A stretch of DNA of 64,000 nt, from positions 248,001 through 312,000 of the forward strand of contig OX638323.1 in assembly GCA_951812715.1 (NCBI GenBank), read 5' to 3'. Each line of letters opens with the position of its first letter. The stretch's first letter is position 1. A program made the position numbers and the translations under genes. The stretch is from an uncultured Pseudohongiella sp. (GTDB lineage: Bacteria > Pseudomonadota > Gammaproteobacteria > Pseudomonadales > Pseudohongiellaceae). A model generated the notes under the pieces. It made no database searches, was not told the DNA's origin, and saw only the letters and a program-made list of their open reading frames with translations. Shown here one piece after another: positions 19,002-29,668 of this stretch.

Positions 19002-20201
19002 TCAGATTTCCAGCACCAGACGGGCCGGATCTTCCAGCAAGTCCTTGATGGTCAACAGGAACTGTACAGCCTCCTTACCGTCGATCAGACGATGATCGTA
19101 GGAAAGCGCGAGATACATCATCGGCAGAATGCGGACTTCCCCGTCCACCGCCATCGGCCGTTGCTGGATTTTGTGCATGCCCAGAATCGCTGTCTGCGGC
19201 GGATTGAGAATCGGAGTGGATAGCAATGATCCGAAAATGCCGCCGTTGGAAATGGTAAAAGTGCCGCCGGTCAATTCCTCGATCGCCAGTTTGCCCGCTC
19301 GGGCCTTTTCGCCGAATTCGAGAATATCCCGCTCAATTCGGGAAAATCCCATATTGTCGGCATCGCGCAGCACAGGCACGACCAGGCCCCGTGGCGAGGA
19401 TACCGCCACGCCGATATCTTGGTAACCGTGATAGACGATGTCGTTGCCGTCGATGGAAGCGTTTACCGCTGGAAATCGTTTCAGGGCTTCGATCGAGGCA
19501 CGCACGAAGAATGACATGAAACCGAGCCGGACGCCGTCATGGGTTTCCTGGAATCGTTGCTGGTGACGTTTGCGGATTTCCATGACTGGCTGCATGTTGA
19601 CCTCATTGAAGGTAGTCAACATGGCGGTGTTGTTGGTCGCGTCCAGCAGCCGTTGCGCGACCCGCGCCCGCAGGCGGCTCATGGGCACCCGCTCTTCCTT
19701 GCGCTGCTCCATTGATTGCAGGGCCGGTGCGTCAGGCCGCGCCGGCGGAGCGGCCGCGGCCCCGGCCAATTCGTCGAGCACGTCCTGCCGGGTAATTCGG
19801 CCGCCCTTGCCGCTGCCGCTGATGTCTTCCGGCTTCAATGCGTTCTCTTCCATCAGGCGGCGCGCGGCGGGACCGGCGGCCGGCGCCGGACTTGACCGGT
19901 CCCGGGGCGGAGTTTGTTCTTCCGTCTTGGCGGCGGTGGCCGGCTGTGCTTCGTCACCGGCCGCGGCTGGTTCGACTCTGCCGATAGGTTCATTGCTGAC
20001 AATAGTGTCCCCGGCGTGTTTGTAGATTTCCTTGAGGATACCATCCACCGGAGACGGAACTTCTATCACCACCTTATCGGTCTCGATTTCCACCAGGATT
20101 TCGTCTCGCGTCACCGCCTCCCCTGCTTTCCTGTGCCAGGACGTAATACTGCCGTCTGGCACCGATTCCGGCAGAGTTGGCGCTTTCAGTTCGATTGTCA
20201 T
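19002..20201 (-). CDS. sucB: 2-oxoglutarate dehydrogenase E2, dihydrolipoyl succinyltransferase
   Basis: A 399-residue E2. The order is a lipoyl domain ([10 protein letters not shown], the Lys being lipoylated), an Ala/Pro-rich linker, a peripheral-subunit-binding domain ([20 protein letters not shown]) and the acyltransferase domain ending in [13 protein letters not shown], with catalytic His about residue 370. It forms the core of the 2-oxoglutarate dehydrogenase complex. Its ATG overlaps the sucA stop by 4 nt. Confidence 0.97.
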   Translation of the reverse strand: MTIELKAPTLPESVPDGSITSWHRKAGEAVTRDEILVEIETDKVVIEVPSPVDGILKEIYKHAGDTIVSNEPIGRVEPAAAGDEAQPATAAKTEEQTPPRDRSSPAPAAGPAARRLMEENALKPEDISGSGKGGRITRQDVLDELAGAAAAPPARPDAPALQSMEQRKEERVPMSRLRARVAQRLLDATNNTAMLTTFNEVNMQPVMEIRKRHQQRFQETHDGVRLGFMSFFVRASIEALKRFPAVNASIDGNDIVYHGYQDIGVAVSSPRGLVVPVLRDADNMGFSRIERDILEFGEKARAGKLAIEELTGGTFTISNGGIFGSLLSTPILNPPQTAILGMHKIQQRPMAVDGEVRILPMMYLALSYDHRLIDGKEAVQFLLTIKDLLEDPARLVLEI

Positions 20202-23068
20202 TGTTGCTTCCGTTTCGGTTTGCGGGGCGGTTCCGCTGTCAAGTCGAGCGCGTCGCGCAGGAAATCCTCCTGTTGCCGCAAATGCAAGGCGAGATAGCCG
20301 GCCGCGGCTGCCGCCGATGCTTCCCTGCCGGCGTATTCAAGCCAGATTTCCGGAAAATGCGCGCTGATCGCTCGGCGCATATGGTGTTGACTGGAGTACC
20401 AGGCGCCCTGGTTCATCGGCTCTTCCTGACACCATACGACAGACTCCAGATTGCGGTAACGGCTGATGCAGCGGCTGAAATCTTCCTGCGGAAAGGGATA
20501 AAGCTGTTCGAGACGGATGATGGCGATGTTGTCTACGCCATGCCCCCGGCGCATTTCATCCAGATCGTAAAACACCTTGCCGCTGCAGATCACCGCCTTG
20601 CGCACCGCTTCGGGTTCGGGGCCGAAAGGATCGTCAAGCACTATCTGGAAACTGCCGTTGGCCAATTGTTCCAGGCTGCAAGCACATTCGCGGCGCCGCA
20701 GCAGGCTTTTCGGCGACATGACCACCAGCGGCTTGCGCAGGGGACATAATACCTGCTTGCGCAACATGTGAAACACCTGGGCGGAATTGGTCGGCAGGCA
20801 GACCTGGATATTGTGTTCCGCGCAAAGTTGCAGAAATCGTTCGAGCCTGGCCGAAGAATGCTCGGGGCCCTGTCCCTCGTATCCGTGGGGCAGCAACATG
20901 GTCAGTCCACATAGCCGCTGCCATTTGTGTTCGCCGCTGGTGATGAATTGATCGATCACGACCTGGGCGGAGTTGGCGAAATCGCCGAACTGTGCTTCCC
21001 ATACCACCAGGGCATTTGGCGTAGTAGTGGAGTAACCGTATTCAAAAGCGAGTACTGCCTCTTCGGACAACAGCGAATTGTAGATCGTGAACGAACCTTG
21101 ATCCTTGGCGAGTTGTTGCAAAGGAATGTATTCCGCCCGGGTTTCCTGGTCGTGCAGGATTGCGTGCCGATGAGCGAACGTTCCGCGGGCGCAATCCTGC
21201 CCGGTTATGCGGACCTTGTTGCCGCTGACCAGGATACTGGCGTAAGCCAGCGATTCGGCGAATCCCCAATCGACCGGGATTTCCTGTTCCGCCATGCGCC
21301 GGCGCTCGTTCATAAGCCTGACGACTTGTTTGTGCAATTGGAACCCTTCCGGCGTTGCCGCCAGTTTGCGGGCGAGGGCCTGCAAATTGGCCAGTGGCAT
21401 CGAGGTCTGGTAGTGGGGACTCCAGTCATGACCCAGATACGGACTCCAGTCAACGAACAGTTCCACCGACGGCTCCTTGACCAGGCTCTTGACTACGTGT
21501 TCTCCGGTATCGAGCATGGCGCGATAACCGCGTTCAAGTTCCTTTGAATCAGCGGGAGAAATGACATCCTCTCGCGCCAGCTTTTCGGCATACAGCGCGC
21601 GCGCGGTCTGGTGCTCGCGGATCTTCTGGTACATCCGTGGCTGGGTGATGGCTGGCTCGTCAGTTTCGTTATGGCCCTTGCGCCGGTAACAGACCAGATC
21701 AATGACGACATCCTTCTTGAACTGGTAACGGTAGTCGAGCGCCAGCCGGGTAATAAACAGGACCGCTTCCGGGTCGTCCGCGTTGACATGGAATATCGGC
21801 GCTTGCACCATTTTCGCCACGTCGGTGCAATATTCCGTCGAGCGCACGTCATCCTGACGACTGGTAGTGAAGCCGATTTGGTTGTTAATAATGACATGTA
21901 CGGTGCCGCCGGTGGCAAAGGCGCGCGTACGCGACATCTGGAAAGTCTCCATTACCACGCCTTGTCCCGCGAATGCGGCATCGCCATGAACGATAATCGG
22001 CAGCACCAGATCGCCCTGCTTGTCGTTGCGGCGCGATTGCCGCGCCCGGACCGAGCCCTCAACTACCGGCGCGACGATTTCCAGGTGGGATGGATTGAAC
22101 ACCAGCGCCATATGCACTTCACCGCCGGACGTCATGATATTGGACGAAAAGCCCTGATGGTATTTGACGTCACCGGAACTGCGGTAAGTCGCCTTGCCTT
22201 CGAATTCGTCGAACAGGTCGGACGGATTCTTGCCCAGAATGTTGACCAGCACGTTCAGGCGGCCGCGGTGAGCCATGCCTAGCACGACTTCCTTCACATC
22301 ATAGACGCCGGCGCGCTGGACGATCTCGTCCAGCAATGGAATCAGGCTTTCGCCCCCTTCGAGGCCAAAGCGCTTGGTTCCCGGATATTTGCCATCAAGG
22401 TGCTTTTCCAGGCCTTCGGCCGCGGTCAGCCGCTCAAGCAGGTGCTTCTTTTCCTCGTTGCTGAATTGCAAATAGCCGTCATGGCATTCGATGACCTGCT
22501 GAATCCATTGCTTTTCCGCCAGATTGACGATGTGCATGTACTCATAGCCAATTGATCCGCAATAGATTCGCTCCAGGGTGTCGATCAGGTTGCGCAGATG
22601 GTCCCGGGGATTACTGATGAACAAGGTGCCGGTCTGGAAAATCGTGGAGTAGTCGATCGGCGACAGGTCATGGAATTCAATTTCCAGATCAGGCACCCGC
22701 ACTCTGGGCATCAGGCCGAGGGGGTCGAGAGATGCTTTCTGATGGCCCCTTTCGCGATAGGAACTGATCAGTTCCAGTACTTGAACCTGTTTTTGTTCAT
22801 GTTCGGAATTGACGACAGCGTCGTTGCTCAATACCTGGGTATAACGGCTCACCTTGCCGAGTTTGCGGAAATCATCGCGGATGCGGGAATGGGAAATCTC
22901 GATCACACCACCGTTGCCGGGCGGCAGTGAAGAGAAGAAATCCCGCCATTCGTCGGGTACCGACGCGGGATTGGAGAGAAAACTCTCATAGAGGCCGTCC
23001 ACGTATTCCGCGTTGGAACCGGAAAGGTGACCGGTGCTCCAGAGTTTCTCCATGACGCTTTGCTGCAT
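20198..23068 (-). CDS. sucA: 2-oxoglutarate dehydrogenase E1 component
   Basis: A 956-residue thiamine-diphosphate enzyme that decarboxylates 2-oxoglutarate and succinylates E2. The N-terminus ([17 protein letters not shown]) matches the SucA family E2-binding region. [30 protein letters not shown] and NNQIGFTTS are cofactor and active-site blocks. The start has CGAGG upstream; further upstream in-frame residues overlap sdhB and do not look like SucA. It follows sdhB by 41 nt. Confidence 0.97.
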   Translation of the reverse strand: MQQSVMEKLWSTGHLSGSNAEYVDGLYESFLSNPASVPDEWRDFFSSLPPGNGGVIEISHSRIRDDFRKLGKVSRYTQVLSNDAVVNSEHEQKQVQVLELISSYRERGHQKASLDPLGLMPRVRVPDLEIEFHDLSPIDYSTIFQTGTLFISNPRDHLRNLIDTLERIYCGSIGYEYMHIVNLAEKQWIQQVIECHDGYLQFSNEEKKHLLERLTAAEGLEKHLDGKYPGTKRFGLEGGESLIPLLDEIVQRAGVYDVKEVVLGMAHRGRLNVLVNILGKNPSDLFDEFEGKATYRSSGDVKYHQGFSSNIMTSGGEVHMALVFNPSHLEIVAPVVEGSVRARQSRRNDKQGDLVLPIIVHGDAAFAGQGVVMETFQMSRTRAFATGGTVHVIINNQIGFTTSRQDDVRSTEYCTDVAKMVQAPIFHVNADDPEAVLFITRLALDYRYQFKKDVVIDLVCYRRKGHNETDEPAITQPRMYQKIREHQTARALYAEKLAREDVISPADSKELERGYRAMLDTGEHVVKSLVKEPSVELFVDWSPYLGHDWSPHYQTSMPLANLQALARKLAATPEGFQLHKQVVRLMNERRRMAEQEIPVDWGFAESLAYASILVSGNKVRITGQDCARGTFAHRHAILHDQETRAEYIPLQQLAKDQGSFTIYNSLLSEEAVLAFEYGYSTTTPNALVVWEAQFGDFANSAQVVIDQFITSGEHKWQRLCGLTMLLPHGYEGQGPEHSSARLERFLQLCAEHNIQVCLPTNSAQVFHMLRKQVLCPLRKPLVVMSPKSLLRRRECACSLEQLANGSFQIVLDDPFGPEPEAVRKAVICSGKVFYDLDEMRRGHGVDNIAIIRLEQLYPFPQEDFSRCISRYRNLESVVWCQEEPMNQGAWYSSQHHMRRAISAHFPEIWLEYAGREASAAAAAGYLALHLRQQEDFLRDALDLTAEPPRKPKRKQQ

Positions 23069-23109
23069 TGCGAATGCCTCGTTGGCCTCGTAATCCGGTC
23101 GATGCCGGT

Positions 23110-23817
23110 TCAGGTTCCCTGCTGCAATAGCATGGACCGGATGTGACCTATGGCGCGTGTGGGATTGAGTCCCTTGGGACAGACCGCGACGCAATTCATG
23201 ATACCCCGGCAGCGGAAAACGCTGAATGGATCGTCCAGTGCGGCCAGACGCGCCGCCGAAGCGGTATCCCTGCTGTCGGCCAGAAACCGATAAGCCTGCA
23301 ATAGTCCGGCAGGTCCGATGAATTTGTCCGGATTCCACCAGAACGAGGGGCAGGCGGTCGAGCAGCAGGCGCAAAGAATGCACTCATACAGACCGTCGAG
23401 CTTCTCCCGATCTTCCGGTGACTGCAGCCGTTCTATGGCGGGCGGCGGCGCGTCGTTGATCAGATACGGCTTGACCTTCTCGAATTGCCGGTAGAATCCG
23501 GACAAGTCCACCACGAGGTCACGGATCACGGGCAGGCCGGGCAGTGGCCGCAGCACCAGCTTTCGTCCCGGCCCGGCCGCTTTTGATATTGGCGTAATAC
23601 AAGCCAAACCGTTGACGCCATTGATGTTCATGCCGTCGGAGCCGCATACGCCCTCGCGGCAGGAGCGCCGATAGGCGATGGACGGATCCCGGGCCTTGGC
23701 CAGTTCCAGCACATCCAGGACCATCAGATCCCGATCCGCCGGAACATCCACGTCGATGTTCTGCATCACCGGCTTTTCGTCCTGCTCGGGGTTATAGCGA
23801 TAAATGCTGACTAACAC
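23110..23817 (-). CDS. sdhB: Succinate dehydrogenase iron-sulfur subunit
   Basis: A 235-residue SdhB with the [2Fe-2S] ligands in RRSCREGVCGSDGMNING, the [4Fe-4S]/[3Fe-4S] motifs CILCACCSTACPSFW and the final CRGIMNCVAVCPKGLNP. It passes electrons from SdhA FAD to ubiquinone at the membrane subunits. The start is GTG with AGGA about 12 nt upstream, 25 nt after sdhA. Confidence 0.96.
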   Translation of the reverse strand: MLVSIYRYNPEQDEKPVMQNIDVDVPADRDLMVLDVLELAKARDPSIAYRRSCREGVCGSDGMNINGVNGLACITPISKAAGPGRKLVLRPLPGLPVIRDLVVDLSGFYRQFEKVKPYLINDAPPPAIERLQSPEDREKLDGLYECILCACCSTACPSFWWNPDKFIGPAGLLQAYRFLADSRDTASAARLAALDDPFSVFRCRGIMNCVAVCPKGLNPTRAIGHIRSMLLQQGT

Positions 23818-23842
23818 GGTTCAATGATTCCTCGGGCGGCGC

Positions 23843-25615
23843 TTAATAGGTTCTTTCCCTGGGTTCGAATGTATCGACGATATTGGGTTTGAAATTGACT
23901 TCGCGTTTGCCGATTTTCTTTTCGGCCGGAAAATAAAGTGAGTGGCACAGCCAATTGTCATCGTCCCGGTCGCGAAAGTCATCTCTGGCATGAGCGCCGC
24001 GGCTTTCGGTACGGCCTTCCGCGGCGGTCGCGGTAGCTGCGGCGACGGCGAACAGGTTTTCCAGTTCCAGCGCTTCGATGCGAGCGGTGTTGAACGCTTT
24101 GCTTTTGTCCGCAAGGTATGCATTTTCGATTCGCTGACCCAAGGCGGACAATTTTTCTACTCCCTCGCGCATGAACTCTCCGGTGCGGAACACGCCAAAA
24201 TGTAGTTGCATGATGTCCTGCAACTCGGATCGCAATGCGGCGACGCCTTCACCTTCGGAGGATTCATCAAGCCGGCGCAGCCGCGCCATGGCGAGTTCGA
24301 TATCCGCGCTGGCCGCATTGCGGTGTTGCATTCCCTGTTGCAGCAGTTCTTCTATATGCTTGCCCGCAGCGCGGCCGAATACCACGAGATCGAGCAGGCT
24401 GTTGCCACCCAGCCGGTTGGCGCCATGTACCGAAACACAGGCCGCTTCGCCCGCCGCGAACAATCCTGGAACGAGTTCGTCGCTACCCGCGGAATCACGA
24501 GTCAGCGCCTGGCCGTGAATGTTGGTCGGGATTCCGCCCATCATGTAATGACAGGTGGGCACGACGGGAATCGGTTCCTTGACCGGATCGACCTGGGCGA
24601 ATGTGCGTGACAGCTCCAGAATGCCCGGCAATTTGCTGTTGAGCACGTCGGCGCCGAGATGGTCGAGTTTGAGCATGACATGGTCGCCGTGTTCGCCGCA
24701 GCCCCTGCCTTCGAGCACTTCGAGCACCATCGACCGCGCAACCACGTCGCGGCCGGCGAGATCCTTGGCATTGGGCGCATAACGCTCCATGAACCTTTCG
24801 CCGTCCTTGTTGATCAGGTAGCCGCCTTCGCCCCGGCAGCCTTCGGTCACCAGCGTACCCGCGCCATGGATGCCGGTCGGATGGAACTGCCACATTTCCA
24901 TATCCTGGGCCGGAAAGCCGGCGCGCAGGCACATGCCTACGCCATCGCCGGTATTGATCAGCGCATTGGTGGTCGAAGCGTAGATGCGGCCCGCGCCGCC
25001 GGTCGCCAGCACGGTCGCCGCGGCTTGCACGAAACAGGCTTCGCCGTCTTCTATATTGATGGCGGTTACGCCGATAACGGCTCCGTCCTGATTCTTGACC
25101 AGATCCACTACATACCATTCATTGAGAAAGACGGTGTCGTTCTTCAGATTGCCCTGATATAGCGCGTGCAACAGGGCATGACCGGTGCGGTCGGCCGCGG
25201 CGCAAGTCCGGGCCGCCTGCCCGCCCTTGCCGTAGTTTTTCGACTGGCCGCCGAAGGGCCGTTGATAGATGCGGCCGCTGGCGGTGCGGGAAAACGGCAG
25301 GCCCATGTGTTCGAGTTCGTACACCGTTTGCGGACCTTCCATGCACATGTATTCGATAGCGTCCTGGTCGCCGATATAGTCGGAGCCCTTGACGGTGTCG
25401 TACATATGCCAACGCCAGTCGTCTTCGGGATCGGCGCTGCCGATGGCGCAGGTGATGCCGCCCTGGGCGGAAACGGTATGCGAGCGGGTTGGAAAAACTT
25501 TCGACAATACCGCGGTGCGGAACCCCGATTGCGCGAGTTGCAAGGCGGCCCTCATGCCAGCGCCGCCGCCGCCCACTATAATCGCGTCGAAAGAAATCGT
25601 TCTGAATCCGCTCAT
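23843..25615 (-). CDS. sdhA: Succinate dehydrogenase flavoprotein subunit
   Basis: A 590-residue flavoprotein that oxidises succinate to fumarate. FAD binding begins [19 protein letters not shown]; the covalent FAD His is in [12 protein letters not shown]; substrate-binding and [20 protein letters not shown] blocks follow. The ATG overlaps the sdhD stop by 1 nt (TAATG). A longer in-frame extension overlaps sdhD and is not SdhA-like. It is cotranscribed with sdhC, sdhD and sdhB. Confidence 0.97.
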   Translation of the reverse strand: MSGFRTISFDAIIVGGGGAGMRAALQLAQSGFRTAVLSKVFPTRSHTVSAQGGITCAIGSADPEDDWRWHMYDTVKGSDYIGDQDAIEYMCMEGPQTVYELEHMGLPFSRTASGRIYQRPFGGQSKNYGKGGQAARTCAAADRTGHALLHALYQGNLKNDTVFLNEWYVVDLVKNQDGAVIGVTAINIEDGEACFVQAAATVLATGGAGRIYASTTNALINTGDGVGMCLRAGFPAQDMEMWQFHPTGIHGAGTLVTEGCRGEGGYLINKDGERFMERYAPNAKDLAGRDVVARSMVLEVLEGRGCGEHGDHVMLKLDHLGADVLNSKLPGILELSRTFAQVDPVKEPIPVVPTCHYMMGGIPTNIHGQALTRDSAGSDELVPGLFAAGEAACVSVHGANRLGGNSLLDLVVFGRAAGKHIEELLQQGMQHRNAASADIELAMARLRRLDESSEGEGVAALRSELQDIMQLHFGVFRTGEFMREGVEKLSALGQRIENAYLADKSKAFNTARIEALELENLFAVAAATATAAEGRTESRGAHARDDFRDRDDDNWLCHSLYFPAEKKIGKREVNFKPNIVDTFEPRERTY

Positions 25616-25983
25616 TATCCGCCCCAGAAAATCCTTATGCCCCAAAACAGATAGATCAGGGTCAGTAATGCGCAGACGGTCTGGGCCAGCAAGCGGATCA
25701 GGGTGCCTGCCCTTCCCAGTTGAGCTTCGTTGAGATAATCGGTAGTCACGGTCCAGATGCCCACCCAGGCGTGGGCGCATAGCGACAGCAGCGCGATCAG
25801 GCTGAATATCCGCATGGCGGGCATATCGAATTGCGCGCGCCAACTTTCGTATTCCAGATCCGGCGTTAGCGCGAGGCTGCCGAGTATGCAGATAGCATAG
25901 GCCAGCAGCACCAACGCGCTGAACCGTTGCACCAGCCAGTCGAAAAGTCCGGAGCGCCCGAGGCTGGTGGCATTGGTCACCAT
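25615..25983 (-). CDS. sdhD: Succinate dehydrogenase membrane anchor subunit D
   Basis: A 122-residue hydrophobic protein with three membrane helices. The [15 protein letters not shown] segment contains the conserved heme/quinone-side His and the WTDY-like motif of SdhD. It anchors SdhAB and helps bind heme b and ubiquinone. The ATG at 25983, with GGGG 8 nt upstream, overlaps the sdhC stop by 7 nt; an in-frame TTG two codons earlier is an alternative. Confidence 0.92.
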   Translation of the reverse strand: MVTNATSLGRSGLFDWLVQRFSALVLLAYAICILGSLALTPDLEYESWRAQFDMPAMRIFSLIALLSLCAHAWVGIWTVTTDYLNEAQLGRAGTLIRLLAQTVCALLTLIYLFWGIRIFWGG

Positions 25984-26351
25984 AGCCAAAACCCCGCCAG
26001 GATAGCGCCGATCAGCGAAAACACAATTACCGCCGTCGCCGCGAACTTGCCGGCGCGCCAGGATTCTCCGATACCGATATCCATTAGCAAGTGGCGGCTG
26101 CCGGCGATCAAGTGATAAAGCAACGCAACGACTACCAGCCAGATCAGGAAGCTGGCTGCCGGCGACGCCAGCAAATCGGCCGCCTGCCGGAAGCCAGCCT
26201 CGGATTGCAGGGAGAGATCAAGCAGATATAACAGCAGCGCCGTCGCAAGGAATAGCAGGATGCCCGAAACTCGATGCGCAATCGAGACCAGCGCGGTTAC
26301 CGGCCACTTGATGCTGAAGAGGTTCAGGTTGATTGGTCTACTGGTTTTCAC
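25977..26351 (-). CDS. sdhC: Succinate dehydrogenase cytochrome b556 subunit C
   Basis: A 124-residue three-helix membrane protein. [19 protein letters not shown] followed by IAHRVSG is the SdhC N-terminal signature, and [14 protein letters not shown] carries the heme-ligand His. The GTG start at 26351 gives an N-terminus aligned with E. coli SdhC (MIRNVKKQRPVNL); a longer frame would begin upstream of the promoter's start point. It is the first gene of the nine-gene sdhCDAB-sucAB-lpd-sucCD cluster, read from the promoter at 26387-26415. Confidence 0.93.
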   Translation of the reverse strand: MKTSRPINLNLFSIKWPVTALVSIAHRVSGILLFLATALLLYLLDLSLQSEAGFRQAADLLASPAASFLIWLVVVALLYHLIAGSRHLLMDIGIGESWRAGKFAATAVIVFSLIGAILAGFWLW

Positions 26352-26386
26352 TTTCCCGATACTGGCCTGTTTCCGAAGCCTGCGAG

Positions 26387-26415
26387 AGTATATTCGCAGC
26401 AGGCGTGCGTGACAA
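26387..26415 (-). promoter_or_regulatory. Sigma-70 promoter of the sdh-suc cluster
   Basis: On the minus strand TTGTCA and TATACT are separated by exactly 17 nt. The start point near 26380 leaves a leader of about 29 nt to the sdhC GTG. The -35 ends only 14 bp from the inserted IS, so any activator or repressor site upstream of it has been moved 1.6 kb away. Confidence 0.7.
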
Positions 26416-26429
26416 TCGCAGTTCAATTT

Positions 26430-26448
26430 TCCTGATTCCCGGATAAGG
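26430..26448. repeat. Left terminal inverted repeat of the IS
   Basis: TCCTGATTCCCGGATAAGG is the exact reverse complement of the right end at 28035-28053. It is preceded by the target duplication TTCAATTT. Confidence 0.93.
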
Positions 26449-26537
26449 ATTGAAGCTGGATAGAGGAGCGGCGCAACCTGCCTGGTGAAAATGGCAAAAT
26501 GCCTGGTGACGAAACCATCACCCCACAGGTGCGCCGC

Positions 26538-27833
26538 ATGTCCAAGATAATCCCAAACCCGCCAAAAATCGAGATCGACTTTACGGATGCGCGACTGACC
26601 GGTCAGGGCGGCTGGGCGCTGCTGGCGCGTGCGGGGCGCGAACTGGACTTGCCGCGGCGTTTATCGGAAGCGGTTCGTCTCAAGCGGCGGGACCGCGGCG
26701 CTTCGGACGGCGAGATGCTTTGGAGCCTGGTAGCCTCGCTGTCGGCGGGCAACAGTGCGCTGTCCGATCTGGACGCCCTGCGTGTCGATCCGGTGGGTTG
26801 CGAACTGCTGGGGCTGCGGCGGGCGCCGTCCGGTCGTCGGCTGGGCGAATACCTTTCCCGATTCGGCGCCGCTGGGGTGGACGCCTTGCAAGGGGTTGCC
26901 CGCGACCTTTCCCGGCAACTGGCGCCGACGGTGGTCGCGCACGAGGTTGGGGAGCGAGGTTATGTGCCGGTGTTTGTGGACGGCAGCGCGATCGAGGTGG
27001 ACGGGGCGTTGTTCGAAAGCGCGGGCAAGGGCTATGACGGGACGATGCAATACTGGCTGCACGGCGTGTTCGTAGGGCCGTTATGGGTCAGCGGCCGGTT
27101 GCATCCGGGCGGCGTGGGGGTGACCCGGGGCTGGCGCGAGCAGTTGGAGTCGGACGTTGCGCCGCTGCTGGCAGACGCCACGCCGGTCTGGGTGTGCGCG
27201 GACAACGCGTACTACCAGGGCGACTTCGTACGGTTCTGCGCGGAACGGGGCTGGGATTACTCGGTGAGCGTTACCCACGCCGTATATCGCAGGCCGATTC
27301 TGGAGGTGCTGGAGGGTCTGGACGAGTCCGCCTGGGAAGACATCGGAATGGGCGAGTCGGCAACGCGGGTGCGGCACCGACCCGCAAGCTGGAAGACGCA
27401 GGACTACGTCGTCGTGCGGCGTCTGTACGACGGTCCGCAACTTCGGCTGACGCCGGCGTATACCGTGATCCTGGTCTCGCGCGACGATCTGGACGTGGCG
27501 GAACTGGTGCGGCGGCATCGCGGCAAGCAGGGACACGAAAATGCCTTCAAGGGTCCGCTGATCGATCTGGACCTGCATCACCCGCCCTGTCGTCGGTTCC
27601 TGGCCAACCAGGCGTTTTACGCCTGCGGCCAGATCGCCCAGTTGCTGCTGCGCGCCGTGCAATACGAACTGCTCCCCGTCGCGGCCCGCACCCACGGTCT
27701 GCGTACGCTGATCCGCCATCTGATCCGCACCGTGGCCAGACTGGTGCATACCGGCAGACGCCGACGTCTGGACTTCGCCAAATCGAACTTCCGCCTCGAC
27801 TGGCTGCTGTTCGCCACTCGGCAACTCGAATAG
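26538..27833 (+). CDS. IS transposase, DDE type (IS1380/IS4-like)
   Basis: A 431-residue DDE transposase. Candidate catalytic residues are Asp148 (VFVDGSAIEV), Asp222 (WVCADNAYY) and Glu334 (RGKQGHENAFKGP). The C-terminal LANQAFYACGQIAQLLLRA and a basic tail (HTGRRRRLDF) resemble the IS1380 group of the IS4 superfamily. The ATG at 26538 has AGGTG about 8 nt upstream; an ATG 39 nt earlier is possible. No frameshift or stop interrupts it, so the element may still be active. Confidence 0.9.
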   Translation: MSKIIPNPPKIEIDFTDARLTGQGGWALLARAGRELDLPRRLSEAVRLKRRDRGASDGEMLWSLVASLSAGNSALSDLDALRVDPVGCELLGLRRAPSGRRLGEYLSRFGAAGVDALQGVARDLSRQLAPTVVAHEVGERGYVPVFVDGSAIEVDGALFESAGKGYDGTMQYWLHGVFVGPLWVSGRLHPGGVGVTRGWREQLESDVAPLLADATPVWVCADNAYYQGDFVRFCAERGWDYSVSVTHAVYRRPILEVLEGLDESAWEDIGMGESATRVRHRPASWKTQDYVVVRRLYDGPQLRLTPAYTVILVSRDDLDVAELVRRHRGKQGHENAFKGPLIDLDLHHPPCRRFLANQAFYACGQIAQLLLRAVQYELLPVAARTHGLRTLIRHLIRTVARLVHTGRRRRLDFAKSNFRLDWLLFATRQLE

Positions 27834-28034
27834 CAACAGCGAAGCACGGCGATGCGTGACTTCGGCCGGCAGTGGCGGGCGCCCCGGCGCTCGCAAATCC
27901 AGGAATACGGGTCCAAGACCCAAAACCACGGCCAAATCCCGGCAAAATCCGAGAATCTTCCCGTCGATCTCATCGCCGAGGACGACGCCGCGACGAAAAA
28001 TGGTCGAGACCAGCCTCAATCAGCCTGGGACAAC

Positions 28035-28053
28035 CCTTATCCGGGAATCAGGA
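28035..28053. repeat. Right terminal inverted repeat of the IS
   Basis: CCTTATCCGGGAATCAGGA is the exact reverse complement of the left end. It is followed immediately by the second copy of the 8-bp target duplication, whose last two bases begin the gltA -35 box. Confidence 0.93.
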
Positions 28054-28059
28054 TTCAAT

Positions 28060-28089
28060 TTGACAACGGCGAGAGACTGTTTCTAGTAT
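28060..28089 (+). promoter_or_regulatory. Sigma-70 promoter of gltA abutting the IS
   Basis: TTGACA at 28060-28065 and TAGTAT at 28084-28089 are separated by 18 nt. The start point near 28096 gives a leader of about 95 nt. The -35 begins 6 bp from the IS end and overlaps the target duplication. Before insertion it lay back to back with the sdh -35, about 12 bp apart. Confidence 0.65.
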
Positions 28090-28190
28090 TGCCGTCCCCG
28101 CGCTGTCCCGGCAATAAGGGCAGGCACTCGGCAAATACTACTAATATCCATGATAACGTTTGCCTAAAGGTTCAAAATCCGGAGAAGTTC

Positions 28191-29495
28191 ATGAGTGAAC
28201 GAAAGGCGCGATTGACTATCGACGGCAATCCGGATCTGGTGGATTTTCCGGTTTACGAAAGCAGCCTCGGCCCCGACGTCATCGACGTGCGCGAATTGAT
28301 CGAAAGCGGTTATTTCACCTACGACCCAGGCTTCATGTCCACCGCCGCCTGCGACTCGGAAATCACCTTCATCAACGGCAGTGAAGGCGTACTACTTTTC
28401 CGCGGCTATCCGATCGAACAACTGGCCGAACATTCAAGCTTTCTCGAAACCTGCTATTTGCTCCTGCATGGTGAATTGCCTAGCGCGGACGAAAAGCTCG
28501 AATTCGAAAACACTATTCGCTATCACACCATGGTGGATCAGCAAATTCATCAGTTTTTCAATGGCTTTCCGCGCACATCGCATCCAATGTCCATGCTGGT
28601 TAGCGTGGTCGGCGCCCTGTCGGCTTTTTATCATCACACGATGGATATTTCCGATCCGCAACATCGCGTGCTGGTGGCGCGCCGGATCATCGCCAAGATG
28701 CCCACCCTGGCGGCCATGTGCTACAAGCATGGTTTGGGTCAGCCGTTCATGTATCCACGTAATTCCCTGGGCTTTGCCGAAAACTTTCTGCACATGTTGT
28801 TCGGAACGCCCTGCGAGGAAAAGGAAGTGAGCCCGGTACTGGCCCGCGCCATGGATCTCATATTTCTGCTGCACGCGGACCACGAACAGAATGCGTCGAC
28901 TTCCACCGTGCGGCTGGCGGGTTCGACCGGCGCCAATCCCTTTTCCTGCATCGCCGCCGGCATTGCCGCGTTATGGGGTCCGGCCCACGGTGGCGCGAAT
29001 GAAGCGGTGCTGGAAATGCTGGCCGAGATTGGATCGGAGTCGCGCATCGACGAATTCATTCGCCGGGCCAAGGATCCGGATGATTCCTACCGCCTGATGG
29101 GATTCGGACACCGGGTATACAAGAATTTCGATCCGCGCGCCAAGGTAATGCGCGAGGTTTGCAACGAAGTGCTCGAGGAGGTCGGCGAAGCAGCCGACAA
29201 TACTTTGTTCCGCATTGCCCGCAGGCTGGAGCAGATCGCCCTGGAAGACGAGTACTTCGTTGACCGCAAGCTTTATCCCAATGTCGATTTCTATTCGGGA
29301 ATAATTCTCAAGGCCTTGGGAATTCCGACCAGCATGTTTACGGTGATCTTCGCCACCGGCCGCACTCCGGGCTGGATGGCGCATTGGAACGAGATGGTGA
29401 GCGGCCCGTACCGAATCGGCCGCCCGCGGCAGCTTTACCGGGGACCGGCGAAACGGGACTATCCGGTCGATCGTATCGTCGCGAAAGCGTCATGA
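28191..29495 (+). CDS. gltA: Citrate synthase (type II)
   Basis: A 434-residue type II citrate synthase that condenses oxaloacetate and acetyl-CoA. Catalytic residues are His266 (GPAHGGANE), His307 ([14 protein letters not shown]) and Asp366 (NVDFYSG). The long N-terminal domain is typical of the hexameric NADH-sensitive gammaproteobacterial form. GGAG lies 6 nt before the ATG. An upstream in-frame extension runs into the IS and is not real. It is divergent from the sdh-suc cluster; its stop is 2 nt from the convergent tRNA gene. Confidence 0.97.
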   Translation: MSERKARLTIDGNPDLVDFPVYESSLGPDVIDVRELIESGYFTYDPGFMSTAACDSEITFINGSEGVLLFRGYPIEQLAEHSSFLETCYLLLHGELPSADEKLEFENTIRYHTMVDQQIHQFFNGFPRTSHPMSMLVSVVGALSAFYHHTMDISDPQHRVLVARRIIAKMPTLAAMCYKHGLGQPFMYPRNSLGFAENFLHMLFGTPCEEKEVSPVLARAMDLIFLLHADHEQNASTSTVRLAGSTGANPFSCIAAGIAALWGPAHGGANEAVLEMLAEIGSESRIDEFIRRAKDPDDSYRLMGFGHRVYKNFDPRAKVMREVCNEVLEEVGEAADNTLFRIARRLEQIALEDEYFVDRKLYPNVDFYSGIILKALGIPTSMFTVIFATGRTPGWMAHWNEMVSGPYRIGRPRQLYRGPAKRDYPVDRIVAKAS

Positions 29496-29497
29496 AT

Positions 29498-29573
29498 TGG
29501 TGGAGCCTACCGGGATCGAACCGGTGACCTCAACGCTGCCAGCGTTGCGCTCTCCCAGCTGAGCTAAGGCCCC
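29498..29573 (-). tRNA. tRNA-Ala (anticodon GGC)
   Basis: A 76-nt cloverleaf on the minus strand with an encoded CCA end. The acceptor arms GGGGCCT/AGGCTCC pair (one G-U), the D stem is GCTC/GAGC, the anticodon stem is CAACG/CGTTG with loop CTGGCAG (anticodon GGC), and the T stem is ACCGG/CCGGT with TTCGATC. It follows gltX on the same strand, as in Pseudomonas, but the companion tRNA-Glu is not present. Confidence 0.96.
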
Positions 29574-29668
29574 ACGCGAAGGACGCGATTCTAGGAACCG
29601 CTCGTGTCCATGTCAATCACAACCGATCCTGACTGTGACCTTGAGCGGGTCCGTGGGCGGGAGAGTGC

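Larger units (their letters stand above)
26430..28053 (+). mobile_element. Complete insertion sequence (1,624 bp), IS1380-like
   Basis: The element has perfect 19-bp terminal inverted repeats (26430-26448 and 28035-28053) and is flanked by an exact 8-bp direct repeat TTCAATTT (26422-26429 and 28054-28061), the target duplication. It encodes one transposase on the plus strand and has about 200 bp of non-coding sequence at its right end. It sits between the divergent sdhC and gltA promoters. Perfect ends, perfect target duplication and an open transposase all point to a recent insertion. The family call rests on the transposase; the 8-bp duplication is longer than usually quoted for IS1380, so the family is tentative. 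Confidence 0.93.

Noticed and set aside
27081..28019. 312-codon minus-strand frame inside the IS
   Set aside because: Opposite to the transposase; its composition mirrors the GC-rich transposase codons and it resembles no IS accessory gene.
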